A stretch of DNA of 64,000 nt from Bradyrhizobium sp. CCBAU 51627 (GCF_028128765.1 NZ_LBJG01000005.1:124001-188000); one strand, 5' to 3'. Positions 8,005 to 17,405 are shown, numbered from the stretch's first letter. Program-made: numbers and translations. The notes: generated by a model not told the origin, from the sequence alone.

Positions 8005-8973
8005 ATGCAGCCCGAACCGATCCTCGATCTCGCTCATCTCGGTCACATGGAACTGCTGACGCCGAAGCCCGACGAGAGCCTGAAATTCTTCGTCGACGTC
8101 ATGGGCATGACCGTGAGCGGGCAGAAGGGCGAGTCGGTATACTTGCGCGGCTGGGACGATTACGAGCGCTATTCGCTCAAGCTGACGGCCTCGAAGACCT
8201 CAGGCATGGAGCACATGGCGCTGCGCACGCGCAGCCAGCAGGCGCTGGAGCGCCGCGTTGCCGCGCTGAAGGGCTCGGGCTTCGACATCGGCTGGATTGA
8301 CGGCGACATGGGGCAGGGGCCGACCTTCCGCTGCCGCGACCCCGACGGACACATCGTGGAGCTCTATTACGAGACCGAATGGTATCAGGCGCCGCCGGAG
8401 CTGAAGCCGGCGCTGAAGAACCAGGCGCAGCGTTTTCCCGCGCGCGGCGTCAATGTCCGCCGGCTCGACCATCTCAACTGCCTTGCCGTCGACATCAAGG
8501 CCAACCGCGAGTTCTTCGAGAATTACCTCGGTTGCCGCCTCACCGAGCAGATCGTGCTCAACGACGGCCGGGAGGCTGCGATGTGGCTGACCATGTCGAA
8601 CAAGAGCTACGATTTTGCCTATTCGCTCGACCACTCGGGCACGCCCGGCCGCTTCCATCACGTCACCTACGCGCTCGACAGCCGCGAGGAGATCCTGCGC
8701 GCCGCCGATATCTTCCTGGAGAACGGGGTGCATATCGAGACCGGCCCGCACAAGCACGCGATCCAGCAGACCTTCTTCCTCTATGTCTATGAGCCCGGCG
8801 GCAACCGCGTCGAAGTCGCCAACGCCGGCGCGCGCCTCATCCTCGCGCCGGACTGGAAGCCGATCGTGTGGACGGAAGAGGAACGCAAGAAGGGCCAGGC
8901 CTGGGGCCTGAAGACGATCGAATCCTTCCATACCCACGGCACGCCGCCTGTGGAGATGAAGACGCACGGGTGA
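8005..8973 (+). CDS. Type I extradiol (catechol 2,3-dioxygenase-like) ring-cleavage dioxygenase
   Basis: A 322-residue two-domain vicinal-oxygen-chelate enzyme. The C-terminal catalytic domain shows the iron ligands: His156 (RLDHLNCLAVD), His218/219 (RFHHVTYAL) and Glu270 (GGNRVEVANAG). The final part is a YEPGGNRVEV signature typical of XylE-like catechol 2,3-dioxygenases. It inserts O2 next to the hydroxyls of a catechol-type substrate. The start has a strong AGGAGGAAACC site. The gene stands alone, convergent with nicB. Its operator matches that of the tetR-led meta-cleavage operon at 29.3 kb, which suggests it supplies the ring-cleavage step for that operon (inference). The substrate cannot be read from the sequence. 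Confidence 0.85.
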   Translation: MQPEPILDLAHLGHMELLTPKPDESLKFFVDVMGMTVSGQKGESVYLRGWDDYERYSLKLTASKTSGMEHMALRTRSQQALERRVAALKGSGFDIGWIDGDMGQGPTFRCRDPDGHIVELYYETEWYQAPPELKPALKNQAQRFPARGVNVRRLDHLNCLAVDIKANREFFENYLGCRLTEQIVLNDGREAAMWLTMSNKSYDFAYSLDHSGTPGRFHHVTYALDSREEILRAADIFLENGVHIETGPHKHAIQQTFFLYVYEPGGNRVEVANAGARLILAPDWKPIVWTEEERKKGQAWGLKTIESFHTHGTPPVEMKTHG

Positions 8974-8986
8974 TTGTGCGCTTCCC

Positions 8987-11900
8987 CTAATGCGTGGACG
9001 ATCGTACCCGCGCGATCGTCTCGCGGACGCCGGTCCACGCCGCCTTGTCCGGCGCAAACTGCTGGCGCAGGAAGGTCACGAGCTCCTCGACCTGCGCATC
9101 GCTCATGCTGTTGCTGAACGCGGGCATGTAGCCGAGGTCGCTCGAGACGGGCTCGGTGATGCCGTGCAGGATCACCTGCACGAGATTATCCGGTGTCGCG
9201 CTGTGCAGATTGCTGTTGAGCGCGAGCGAGGGCCGGCTGCCGAACAGCGGCAGGCCACCGACTTCGTGACAGACGGCGCAGGCGCCGTGGTAAAGCCGCG
9301 CGCCGGTGGACGCGGCGATGGTGACTTTCGTTGCGTTCTCGAGTTTTGCGGCCAATGCGGGCGCATCCGTTGCGGCCTCGGTGAACGAGCCGAGATAGAC
9401 CGCCATCGCCCGGATATCCTGATCGGGAAGGGCCTTGAGGTCCCGGACAACAGGCGCCATCGGGCCGGCGGCGACGCCGTGATAACGCGATTGGCCGCTG
9501 CGCAAATAGGCGAACAACTCGTCCTCGCTCCACGCGATCGGCGCCTGCGACAGCGAGGTCAGGGGCGGCGCTTCCCAGCCCTCGGCAAAGCCGCCGGCGA
9601 GATAGGCGTTGCGCTGCTCGGCGCCGAGCGCACTGCGCGGCGAATGACAGGCGCTGCAATGGCCGAGGCTTTCGACGAGATAGGCGCCGCGATTCCAAGC
9701 CTCGGACTTTGCGGGATCGGGTTTGAATTCCTTCGTGTCGTGGAACAGCGCATTCCAGCCCGCAAGCAACGGGCGCAGATTGAACGGGAAGGCAAGTTCG
9801 TTCGCAGGTGCTGTCGCGCGCACCGCAGGCTGCGATATCAGATAGGCGTAGAGCGCCTGCATGTCGGCGTTGCTGGTCCTAGCAAAGTGCGTGTAGGGGA
9901 AGGCGGGATAGAGCTGCCGTCCGTCGCGATGCAGGCCTTCGCGCATCGCGCGCTCGAAGGCGGGATAGGACCAGGCGCCGATTCCGGTCTCGACATCGGG
10001 CGTGATGTTGCTGGAGTAGATCGTGCCGAACGGCGTCTGCAGGGCGCGGCCGCCGGCGTTGACCTTGCCATTGATCGTGGTGTGGCACTCCGCGCAGTTT
10101 CCGAGCGCCGCAAGCTGCTGGCCGCGTGCGATCGTCGCGGCGGAATAGACCGCTGCATCGGGCCGTGCGATTGGTGCAATCGCGCGTCCCGGCAGCAGCG
10201 CAGCGCCGAGGCCGATCGCGGCGGTGCAGACGGCCGCGATCGCAGCGAAAATGCCCGTGCGCTTTGCGAATGGATTTTCCCAGATCCGCGATAGCTGCGG
10301 CGCGGCTGGCGCAGGCAGGGCCTGTGGCGCGGGCGATGCTTCGCCGTGCAATCCCTTCAGAATGCGCTCCGGCGTGAACGGCGGCTCGCGAAAGCGCACA
10401 CCGGTCGCATCGAAGATCGCGTTCGCAATCGCCGCCGCCGATGGCACCGAGGCGGACTCGCCGACGCCGAGCGGTGGCAGGTCTTGCCGCGGCAGCATCA
10501 AGACGTCGATCTTGGGCACGTCGGGGAAGGGGATGATTGGATAGGCGCCCCATTCGCGCGCCGCCACCGCGCCGCGCTCGAACGAGACCTCCTCCATCAG
10601 CGCACGGCTGGTGGACTGGATGACGTTGCCCTGGATCTGGTGGCGCACGCCGTCCGGATTGATCATCAGGCCGGAATCTTGCCCGGCGACCACCCGCGTG
10701 ACGCTGACAGCGCCGGTGGTCTTGTTGACGGAGACGTCGGCGACCCAGGCCGACCACGCTGCGCCATAGCCGGGAAACTTGCTGTGGACGTAGAGCGCAT
10801 AGGCAAAGCCGCGCCCGTGCACGATTTCGCCGTCCTTCTCCTCGCGCACCGGCCGCGGCGTCCAGCCGGCGCGTTCGGCGACCGCATTGACGAGATCGAC
10901 GGCGCGCGGGTCTTTCAGATAGCGCAGGCGGTATTCGACGGGATCGACGCCGGCTTCCGTCGCGGCCTCGTCGATGTAGGATTCATGCGCAAAGGTGTTC
11001 GGCAGCGCCGAGACGCCGCGAAACCAGGAGGCGCGCACGATCGGGGGCATGTCGTGCGCGACTACGCGCATGTGGTCGTAATCGTAAGGCGGGATCGCGG
11101 TGCGATCGCCCATCTGGAGCACGGCGGGCTCGGGCGAGATGCGTCCCGTGAGCAGCAGCGCCAGCGTCGGAGCGGCGTTCGAAGGATAGCGCGTGGCGAG
11201 ATCGTAAGCGGCGATACCGCCGTCGGCATCGAGCCCGCCGTTGACGTCGACGAGCTGCGCGGTGCCCTTGGGTTCCCAGGTGTGCTCCTGCTCGCGCGTC
11301 AACTGTACCCGCACGGGTCGGCCGACCGCGCGCGAGAGCAGCAGGGCGTCCGCGCTGACGTCATCGGCGCAGTTGCGGCCATAGCAGCCGGCGGCTTCGA
11401 GACGGATCACCTCGACCTCGCTCTCCGGACGCTCGATCAGCAGCGCAAGATCACTGCGCAGCACGTGCGGGTTCTGCGTGCCGGACCAGACGCGGATATC
11501 GCCGTCCTGGAAGTCGGCGACGGCGCAGGACGGGCCGATCGAGGCGTGCATCTGGTACGGCCAGACGTATGTGCGCTGCATCGGCTTGGCGGCGCCTGAT
11601 ATCGCCGCATCGACATCGCCCTTGTCGATCAGCGTGCGCGGCGTCGATGGGTTGGCGCGCAGCGCGTTCTCGACGTCGGCGAGATCGGTCAATGCCGGGG
11701 TGGGTCTCCAGCTCACCTTAAGCTGCTCGGCGGCGCGGATCGCGTTCTCTTCGCGCTCGGCGACGACGCCGACGAAATCGCCGATGCGTACGACGGCGAC
11801 GAGACCGGGCACGTCGCGCACGGAAGATTCGTCCACCGCGATCAGGCTGGTGCCGACGAACGGGCCGGCATCGACGCCGGCATAGGGCGGGCGCACCACG

Positions 11901-12499
11901 CGGCCGTGCAGCATGCCGGGTACGCGGACGTCGTGCACGAAGGTCAGCTCGCCCGTGGCCTTGGCAGGAAGATCGACGCGCGGCATCGACTGGCCGACAA
12001 TGGCGTAATCGCTGACGGCCTTGACCTGCACATCATCGGCCAGCTCGAGGCGAATGACCTCGCTGCCGATCAATTCGCCGTAGCTGACGCTGCGATTGTG
12101 GCCTCGGACCAGGCCGTCTTCGATCTTGAGATCCGATGGCGGCAGCTCGAGCCGCTCGGCCGCGCGCGCGATCAGGAAGTGCCGCGCTTGCGCCGCAGCC
12201 TTGCGCAGCGGCACCGCGGTGATCTGGATGGTTTCGCTCGCAATCGTCGCGCCCTGGTTCGGCACGTCTGCAGTGTCGCCGAGCACGACCACGACACGAG
12301 CAAAGGACACGTCCAGCTCTTCGGCGACGATCTGCCCGAGCGCGGTGCGGATGCCGGTGCCGAGATCGACGTGGCCGTTATAGGCGGTCACCGAGCCGTC
12401 GGCCGTGATCCGCACGAAGGTCTCGGACGTGACCTCGTCCACGGTGCGGACGACGACCAGCGAGCCCCGCTCAGCTCCGTTCGAGAGAGGAGAGGCCAT
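8987..12499 (-). CDS. nicB: Nicotinate dehydrogenase-like molybdenum hydroxylase large subunit fused to triheme cytochrome c domain (NicB type)
   Basis: A 1170-residue fusion. The N-terminal ~740 residues are a xanthine-dehydrogenase-family molybdopterin cytosine dinucleotide subunit (GHVDLGTGIRTALGQIVAEE, EAAGCYGRNCADDVSADALL, GVGESASVPSAAAIANAIFD). A transmembrane helix (IFAAIAAVCTAAIGLGAAL) follows, and then three cytochrome c motifs: CAECH near residue 800, CSACH near 946 and CAVCH near 1071. This is the architecture of Pseudomonas putida NicB, which hydroxylates nicotinate at C6 and passes electrons to cytochromes. The ATG at 12499 overlaps the nicA stop by one base (TGATG). Context with 6-hydroxynicotinate reductase and enamidase supports nicotinate as substrate. 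Isoquinoline or other N-heterocycle hydroxylases are the alternative. Confidence 0.85.
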   Translation of the reverse strand: MASPLSNGAERGSLVVVRTVDEVTSETFVRITADGSVTAYNGHVDLGTGIRTALGQIVAEELDVSFARVVVVLGDTADVPNQGATIASETIQITAVPLRKAAAQARHFLIARAAERLELPPSDLKIEDGLVRGHNRSVSYGELIGSEVIRLELADDVQVKAVSDYAIVGQSMPRVDLPAKATGELTFVHDVRVPGMLHGRVVRPPYAGVDAGPFVGTSLIAVDESSVRDVPGLVAVVRIGDFVGVVAEREENAIRAAEQLKVSWRPTPALTDLADVENALRANPSTPRTLIDKGDVDAAISGAAKPMQRTYVWPYQMHASIGPSCAVADFQDGDIRVWSGTQNPHVLRSDLALLIERPESEVEVIRLEAAGCYGRNCADDVSADALLLSRAVGRPVRVQLTREQEHTWEPKGTAQLVDVNGGLDADGGIAAYDLATRYPSNAAPTLALLLTGRISPEPAVLQMGDRTAIPPYDYDHMRVVAHDMPPIVRASWFRGVSALPNTFAHESYIDEAATEAGVDPVEYRLRYLKDPRAVDLVNAVAERAGWTPRPVREEKDGEIVHGRGFAYALYVHSKFPGYGAAWSAWVADVSVNKTTGAVSVTRVVAGQDSGLMINPDGVRHQIQGNVIQSTSRALMEEVSFERGAVAAREWGAYPIIPFPDVPKIDVLMLPRQDLPPLGVGESASVPSAAAIANAIFDATGVRFREPPFTPERILKGLHGEASPAPQALPAPAAPQLSRIWENPFAKRTGIFAAIAAVCTAAIGLGAALLPGRAIAPIARPDAAVYSAATIARGQQLAALGNCAECHTTINGKVNAGGRALQTPFGTIYSSNITPDVETGIGAWSYPAFERAMREGLHRDGRQLYPAFPYTHFARTSNADMQALYAYLISQPAVRATAPANELAFPFNLRPLLAGWNALFHDTKEFKPDPAKSEAWNRGAYLVESLGHCSACHSPRSALGAEQRNAYLAGGFAEGWEAPPLTSLSQAPIAWSEDELFAYLRSGQSRYHGVAAGPMAPVVRDLKALPDQDIRAMAVYLGSFTEAATDAPALAAKLENATKVTIAASTGARLYHGACAVCHEVGGLPLFGSRPSLALNSNLHSATPDNLVQVILHGITEPVSSDLGYMPAFSNSMSDAQVEELVTFLRQQFAPDKAAWTGVRETIARVRSSTH

Positions 12500-12981
12500 C
12501 AATCACTGGCCTCGGCGAGCTGGCCCGACGCACGCATCACAGCGCGCAGGATTTCGACATGCGTGCCGCAGCGGCAGAGATTGTAACGCAGCGCTGCCAG
12601 GGCCTCCTGCTCCGATGGCTGCGGGTTGATCGCGAGCAGCGCCTTGGTGGTCATGATCATGCCGTTGAGGCAGTAGCCGCATTGCGCGGCCTGCTCGTCG
12701 ATGAAGGCATGCTGCACCGCATCGGGCTTGTCGCGCGAGCCGAGGCCTTCGAGCGTCACGATGTCGCGCCCGGCGCAGCCGCTGATGGGAACGACGCAAG
12801 AGCGTGCGGCCGCGCCATCGATCAGGACAGTGCAGGTGCCGCATTCACCCAGGCCGCAACCGTATTTCGGCCCGTTGAGACCGAGATCATTGCGCAACAC
12901 GTAGAGCAGCGGCGTCTGGCGCTCTGCCATGACGTCGTGGATCCTGCCGTTCACGGTGAGGCGGATCGGTGTCTGCGTCAT
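12499..12981 (-). CDS. nicA: Nicotinate dehydrogenase-like [2Fe-2S] small subunit (NicA type)
   Basis: A 160-residue protein with a plant-type ferredoxin cluster site (YGCGLGECGTCTVLIDG plus a later Cys) and the second C-terminal [2Fe-2S] site formed by QCGYCLNGMIM and YNLCRCGTH. This is the iron-sulfur subunit of xanthine-oxidase-family hydroxylases. It relays electrons from the Mo centre of NicB to the cytochrome c tail. The start at 12981 (MTQTPIRLTVNGRIHDV) is chosen by similarity. Upstream residues of the longer frame are promoter DNA carrying the operator at 13025. The gene is divergent from the reductase operon. Confidence 0.9.
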   Translation of the reverse strand: MTQTPIRLTVNGRIHDVMAERQTPLLYVLRNDLGLNGPKYGCGLGECGTCTVLIDGAAARSCVVPISGCAGRDIVTLEGLGSRDKPDAVQHAFIDEQAAQCGYCLNGMIMTTKALLAINPQPSEQEALAALRYNLCRCGTHVEILRAVMRASGQLAEASD

Positions 12982-13017
12982 TCCCAAACCCTGCGGTCGC
13001 AAAATCTGTACGTCGCG

Positions 13018-13045
13018 ACGATACCGTTTGTACACAAACGTGCAA
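13018..13045 (-). promoter_or_regulatory. nicAB promoter with CGTTTGTACACAAACG operator
   Basis: On the minus strand a -35-like TTGCAC (13045-13040), a 16-base spacer and a -10-like TATCGT (13023-13018) can be read. The spacer is almost completely occupied by a palindrome at 13025-13040 with 7-base arms (CGTTTGT/ACAAACG) around AC. A repressor here would block RNA polymerase. The half CGTTTGTACAC recurs at 22821-22831 on the minus strand near enamidase. Confidence 0.55.
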
Positions 13046-13147
13046 GCGTCCATCCCGCAGTGCAGCGCAACTGCCCGCTTTGTGGACAAGGGCGGGAGGC
13101 AAATGCAGCTTTATGCAGCAGGCGCATCTTTTCGTGCGCGGCGCCGC

Positions 13148-13194
13148 TTGACAGCTATCAGGACCGCGCGCAACATCGTTCGTATACGAATGAT
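13148..13194 (+). promoter_or_regulatory. Promoter-operator of the 6-hydroxynicotinate reductase operon
   Basis: A consensus -35 TTGACA (13148-13153) is separated by 17 bases from CAACAT (13171-13176). The expected start point falls inside the palindrome TTCGTATACGAA (13179-13190), which is part of a 20-base site at 13175-13194. The right 13 bases (GTATACGAATGAT) are identical to those of the site at 22800-22819. A MarR dimer (gene at 20962) is the likely ligand, by inference. Confidence 0.65.
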
Positions 13195-13219
13195 AACCGC
13201 AGTGTCAGTCGGCTCTCTC

Positions 13220-14677
13220 ATGGTGATGGAAACAACAAGCGCTGCCACCGACAAGATCCGCTGCGATGCCTGTCCGGTGATGTGCTACATCAAGCCGGGC
13301 GCAGCAGGCGCCTGCGACCGCTATGCCAATCACGACGGCAAGCTCGTCCGCGTCGATCCCCATGTCATCCTGGAGCGGACCGTCTCGCATGGCGGCAAGC
13401 TCGTGCCGTTCAGCCGCACGGAAGACTGGGACGGCAAGATCGTCCACGAACCCTCGACCTTCGTGACGGCGATCGGCGCGGGCACGACCTATCCCGACTA
13501 CAAGCCGGCGCCGTTCATCGTCTCCGCGGAAGTCGACGGCGTCGACATGGTGACCGTCGTCACCGAGGGCATCTTCTCCTATTGCGGCGTCAAGGTGAAG
13601 ATCGACACCGACCGCTATCTCGGGCCGGAGACGGCGACCGTGCGCGCGCAGGGCGAGGCGGTCGGTCACGTCACCACCAGCGAATACGGTTCGCAGATGC
13701 TGTCGCTCGGCGGCGTGCATCATCTCACCGGCGGCTCCAAGAAGGAGGGGCGTGTCACCTGCGACACGCTGATGGACCTCGCCAATTGCAAGGCGGTGGA
13801 ACTGACGATCGACGGCGGTGCCACCGTGGTGGTGCAGGCCGGCCAGCCGCCGATTGTGAACGGCGTGAAAGAAGAGCGCATGCGCGTCGGCTGCGGCTCG
13901 GCGACGATCGGCATGTTCGCCAAGCAATGGCACGGCAAGGTCGACGAGGTCGTCGTGGTCGACGACCACATCACCGGGGTACTGTCGGAGCACCAGGCGG
14001 GCAAGCTGCTCGACATCGCCGATAGCGGCATCAAGATGAAGGGGCGGCGCTCGACGCCCGGCCGCTATTTCCAGGTCGCCGATCCTGGCACCGGCTGGGG
14101 CGGCACCAATATCTCCGATCCGCTGTCGATCCTCGGACCGTTCGATGCCAAGGAGGCCAAGCCGGGCCTCACCATGCTGATGGTTTCCACGACCGGCGAG
14201 CATTCGTCTTACTATGTGCTCGACGGGGCCTTGAAGCCGGTCGAGACCGAGATGCCGGCCGATCTGAAGTTTTCGGTCGAGCGCATCCAGGAAAATTGCG
14301 AGCCGGCGCTGTGCACCGTGCTGTTCATGGCCGGCGCCGGCGGCTCGTTGCGGGCTGGCGTCACCGACAATCCGGTGCGGCTGACGCGCTCGGTGAAGGA
14401 TGCGCTGACGCGCGTCACCAGCGGCGGCGCGCCTGTTTACGTCTGGCCGGGCGGCGGCATCACCTACATGGTCGACGTGACGCAGATGCCGTCAGGCGCG
14501 TTCGGCTATGTGCCCACGCCCGCGCTGGTCGCGCCGATCGAATTCACGATGAAGCTGTCGGACTACGCCGCGCTCGGCGGGCACATGGACTACGTCAAGC
14601 CGCTGTCGGAAGTGCAGAATGGTGAGGATATCCGCCAGTTGCCCTGGCAGAATCCGATCCCGGGACCGCGGCCATGA
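13220..14677 (+). CDS. 6-hydroxynicotinate reductase-like iron-sulfur flavoprotein
   Basis: A 485-residue protein. The N-terminus holds a Cys motif (Cys15, 18, 22 and 32 in KIRCDACPVMCYIKPGAAGA) expected to bind an iron-sulfur cluster. The rest matches the family annotated as 6-hydroxynicotinate reductase, which uses reduced ferredoxin to convert 6-hydroxynicotinate to 1,4,5,6-tetrahydro-6-oxonicotinate. The start at 13220 (or ATG 13226) is about 37 bases from the predicted transcription start, with only a weak ribosome site. It is the first gene of a plus-strand operon running to about 21417, coupled by ATGA to the UPF0280 gene. Its neighbours (nicAB, enamidase and a ferredoxin reductase) fit the role closely. 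Confidence 0.8.
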   Translation: MVMETTSAATDKIRCDACPVMCYIKPGAAGACDRYANHDGKLVRVDPHVILERTVSHGGKLVPFSRTEDWDGKIVHEPSTFVTAIGAGTTYPDYKPAPFIVSAEVDGVDMVTVVTEGIFSYCGVKVKIDTDRYLGPETATVRAQGEAVGHVTTSEYGSQMLSLGGVHHLTGGSKKEGRVTCDTLMDLANCKAVELTIDGGATVVVQAGQPPIVNGVKEERMRVGCGSATIGMFAKQWHGKVDEVVVVDDHITGVLSEHQAGKLLDIADSGIKMKGRRSTPGRYFQVADPGTGWGGTNISDPLSILGPFDAKEAKPGLTMLMVSTTGEHSSYYVLDGALKPVETEMPADLKFSVERIQENCEPALCTVLFMAGAGGSLRAGVTDNPVRLTRSVKDALTRVTSGGAPVYVWPGGGITYMVDVTQMPSGAFGYVPTPALVAPIEFTMKLSDYAALGGHMDYVKPLSEVQNGEDIRQLPWQNPIPGPRP

Positions 14678-15570
14678 CAAGGCTGCCGCAAATCGCAATG
14701 CTGTCTGATGGCCGGCGGCTGCATTTGCAGGATGGACCGATTGATCTGATCATCGAGGCGAGGGGACCCGCGCACGCGGTGCAGGCGGCTTATGAGGCCG
14801 CGGCGCGCCGCTTCGCCGGCCTGCTCGACGAGCTCTGCGCGGAGTTGCCGGAACTGCGGGCGGGCGCCGGGAAACAGACTGCTTTGAAAGGCGTGGTCGC
14901 GCGCCGGATGCATGCGGCCGTCGCACCTTATGTGCCCGATTGCTTCATCACGCCGATGGCCGCGGTGGCCGGAAGCGTGGCCGAAGAGGTTCTCGGCGCG
15001 ATGCTGGACGCCGCGTCGCTCGACCGTGTCTACGTCAACAACGGCGGCGACATCGCGCTGCATCTCGGGCGGGGCGAGCATTTTTCGGTCGGCCTGATGG
15101 ACCGGCCTGACGGCGACGGCGTGATCCGCACCCTGAGGGTCGATGCGAACGACCCAATTCGCGGCATCGCGACCAGCGGACGCCATGGCCGCAGCTTTTC
15201 CCTGGGCATTGCCGATGCGGTGACGGTACTGGCCGCGACCGCGTCGCAGGCCGATGCGGCGGCGACGATCATCGCCAACGCGGTCGATCTGCCGGGGCAT
15301 TCCGGCATTATCAGGCAACCCGCCAACGAGCTTCAGCCCGACAGCGATCTCGGTGCGCGTCTCGTCACGCGCAATGTCAGTCAATTGTCACAGAAGGACA
15401 TCGCCGCCGCGCTGGAATCTGGCGCGGAATGTGCACGGCAATTATTCGATCGCGGATGGATCGAGGGTGCCGTGCTCAGGCTTTGTGGTGATATGCTTGT
15501 CGTCGGAACTAAGGATATAAGTGAGCAACGATCGCGCCCGCTTGCACTGGAGAACGCGGTCGATGCCTGA
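14674..15570 (+). CDS. UPF0280 family protein (ApbE-like fold)
   Basis: A 298-residue protein of the UPF0280 family: RLPQIAMLSDGRRLHLQDGP at the start, a central DRVYVNNGGDIALHLGRGE, and RGIATSGRHGRSFSLGIADA then VTVLAATASQADAAATI. The NGGDIALHL and GIATSGRHGRSFSLGIADAVTVLA stretches parallel the substrate-binding region of ApbE flavin transferases. UPF0280 has no proven function. Its four-base overlap with the 6-hydroxynicotinate reductase suggests it helps mature or works with that flavo-iron-sulfur enzyme, which is inference. There is no signal peptide, so it is cytosolic, unlike classical ApbE. Confidence 0.85.
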   Translation: MTRLPQIAMLSDGRRLHLQDGPIDLIIEARGPAHAVQAAYEAAARRFAGLLDELCAELPELRAGAGKQTALKGVVARRMHAAVAPYVPDCFITPMAAVAGSVAEEVLGAMLDAASLDRVYVNNGGDIALHLGRGEHFSVGLMDRPDGDGVIRTLRVDANDPIRGIATSGRHGRSFSLGIADAVTVLAATASQADAAATIIANAVDLPGHSGIIRQPANELQPDSDLGARLVTRNVSQLSQKDIAAALESGAECARQLFDRGWIEGAVLRLCGDMLVVGTKDISEQRSRPLALENAVDA

Positions 15571-15585
15571 GCAGGGAAGCGAAGC

Positions 15586-16170
15586 ATGAGCGCGATCATC
15601 CGCAAGATCGTCACCGTCGTCGAAGAGACGCAGATGGAGATGGGGCGCCAGGTCTCGCCGCCGACCCGGCGCGCTGCTGCAATCGCCGTGATCGAAAATC
15701 CCTTCGCCGGAAAATATGTCGAGGACCTTTCGCCATTGATCGCGATCGGCGAGGAGCTCGGCGAGCTCCTGGCGAAGCGCGCGGTGGCTGCGCTCGGCAT
15801 CGACGGCGCGAAGGTGCAGAGCTACGGCAAGGCCGCAGCCGTCGGCGAGAACGGCGAGCTGGAACACGCGGCCGCGATCCTCCATCCCAAGATGGGCGCG
15901 CCGGTGCGAAAAGTGCTGAGCAAGGGCGCCGCGCTGATCCCGTCGTCGAAGAAGCGTAGCGGACCGGGCACGACGCTCGACATTCCGCTCGGTCACAAGG
16001 ATGCGGCCTTCGTGCGCAGCCATTTCGACGGCATGGAAGTGCAGATCAACGACGCGCCGCGTGCCTACGAGATCATGGTCGCGGTCGCCGTCACCGACAG
16101 CGGTCGTCCGCTGCCGCGCGTCGGCGGGCTGACCGTTGCCGAGATCAAGGGCGAAGACGGTTTGAGATAG
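15586..16170 (+). CDS. Amino acid synthesis (AA_synth / DUF1185) family protein
   Basis: A 194-residue protein matching the family named amino acid synthesis (PF06684): IRKIVTVVEETQMEMGRQVS, then RRAAAIAVIENPFAGKYVED and SYGKAAAVGENGELEHAAAI. The name comes from an old complementation observation and the reaction is not established for this clade. The gene follows UPF0280 by 15 bases within the reductase operon. In this setting it may act on a ring-reduced or ring-opened nicotinate intermediate (inference). Confidence 0.85.
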   Translation: MSAIIRKIVTVVEETQMEMGRQVSPPTRRAAAIAVIENPFAGKYVEDLSPLIAIGEELGELLAKRAVAALGIDGAKVQSYGKAAAVGENGELEHAAAILHPKMGAPVRKVLSKGAALIPSSKKRSGPGTTLDIPLGHKDAAFVRSHFDGMEVQINDAPRAYEIMVAVAVTDSGRPLPRVGGLTVAEIKGEDGLR

Positions 16171-16202
16171 ACGACGTGGCAAATTCAAAACTGGAGGTTG
16201 GG

Positions 16203-17405
16203 ATGCGAGCAAGAAACTATTTTGTCGGCGCGGCCTTCGCGCTTCTGGCGGCAGGCATCGGCCATTCGGCCCTGGCGCAGGATATCAAGATCGGCGAGAT
16301 CAACAGCTACTCGCTGCTGCCGTCCTTCACCGAGCCTTACCGGAAGGGCTGGCAGCTTGCGGTCGGGGAAATCAACGCAAGCGGCGGCATCAACGGCAAG
16401 AAGCTCGTCGTCATCTCCAAGGACGACGGCGGCAAGCCGGCGGACGCGCAGACCGCGGCCAACGAGCTCGTCTCCAGCGAGGGCGTCGCCATGCTGACGG
16501 GCACGTTCCTGTCGAACATTGGCCTCGCGGTCAGCGACTTCGCCAACCAGAAGAAGGTGTTCTTCCTAGCGGCCGAACCGCTCACGGACGCCGTGACCTG
16601 GTCGAAGGGCAACAAATACACCTTCCGCCTGCGTCCCTCCAACTACATGCAGGCCGCGATGCTGGTGGAAGCCGCCAGCAAGCTGCCGGCCAAGCGCTGG
16701 GCGACGATTGCGCCGAACTACGAGTACGGCCAGTCGGCCGTCGCGGTGTTCAAGAAGCTGATGGCGGAGAAGCGCCCTGACATCCAGTGGGTCGACGAGC
16801 AGTGGCCGCCGCAGGGCAAGATCGACGCGGGGCCGGTGGTGCAGGCGGTGGCGCAAGCCAATCCGGAAGCGATCCTCAACGTTACCTTCGGTCCTGACCT
16901 CGTCAAGCTCGTCCGCGAAGGCAACACCCGCGGCCTGTTCAAGGGACGCGAGGTCGTGTCCTTCCTGACCGGCGAGCCCGAATATCTCGACCCGCTCAAG
17001 GACGAGACGCCCGAGGGCTGGATCGTCACCGGCTATCCCTGGTACTCGATCAAGACGCCTGAGCATGATGCGTTCCTGAAGGCCTACCAGGCCAAGTACA
17101 ACGACTATCCGCGCCTCGGCTCGATCGTCGGCTACCAGACCATCAAGGCGGCCGCGGCGATCATCGCCAAGGCCGGCTCGACCGATACCGACAAGATGAT
17201 CGCGGCGGCTGAAGGCATTTCCATGCCGTCCCCATTCGGTGAGATCACCTTCCGCAAAATCGATCACCAGTCGACCCTCGGTGCCTTCGTCGGCAAGACC
17301 GCGCAGAAGGACGGCAAGGGCGTGATGGTGGACGCGAGCTACAAGAAGGGCGCGGACTACCTGCCGAGCGATGCCGAAGTGGCGAAGCTGCGGCCGAAGG
17401 ATTAA
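16203..17405 (+). CDS. Branched-chain-type ABC transporter substrate-binding protein
   Basis: A 400-residue periplasmic binding protein. A clear signal peptide (RARNYFVGAAFALLAAGIGH) ends at about ALA-Q25. The mature part starts DIKIGEINSYSLLPSFTEPY and shows the LivJ-type core GGINGKKLVVISKDDGGKPA. The ATG at 16203 follows a strong GGAGGTTGGG site, and the longer frame from 16176 is rejected because it would mask the signal peptide. Together with 17570, 19456 and 20244 it completes one HAAT-family importer. Its position suggests uptake of nicotinate or a related pyridine carboxylate rather than an amino acid (inference). Confidence 0.88.
   Translation: MRARNYFVGAAFALLAAGIGHSALAQDIKIGEINSYSLLPSFTEPYRKGWQLAVGEINASGGINGKKLVVISKDDGGKPADAQTAANELVSSEGVAMLTGTFLSNIGLAVSDFANQKKVFFLAAEPLTDAVTWSKGNKYTFRLRPSNYMQAAMLVEAASKLPAKRWATIAPNYEYGQSAVAVFKKLMAEKRPDIQWVDEQWPPQGKIDAGPVVQAVAQANPEAILNVTFGPDLVKLVREGNTRGLFKGREVVSFLTGEPEYLDPLKDETPEGWIVTGYPWYSIKTPEHDAFLKAYQAKYNDYPRLGSIVGYQTIKAAAAIIAKAGSTDTDKMIAAAEGISMPSPFGEITFRKIDHQSTLGAFVGKTAQKDGKGVMVDASYKKGADYLPSDAEVAKLRPKD

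Noticed and set aside
8990..11599. Two long plus-strand frames opposite nicB
   Set aside because: Shadows of the molybdenum hydroxylase/cytochrome c fusion, which has all expected heme and cofactor motifs.
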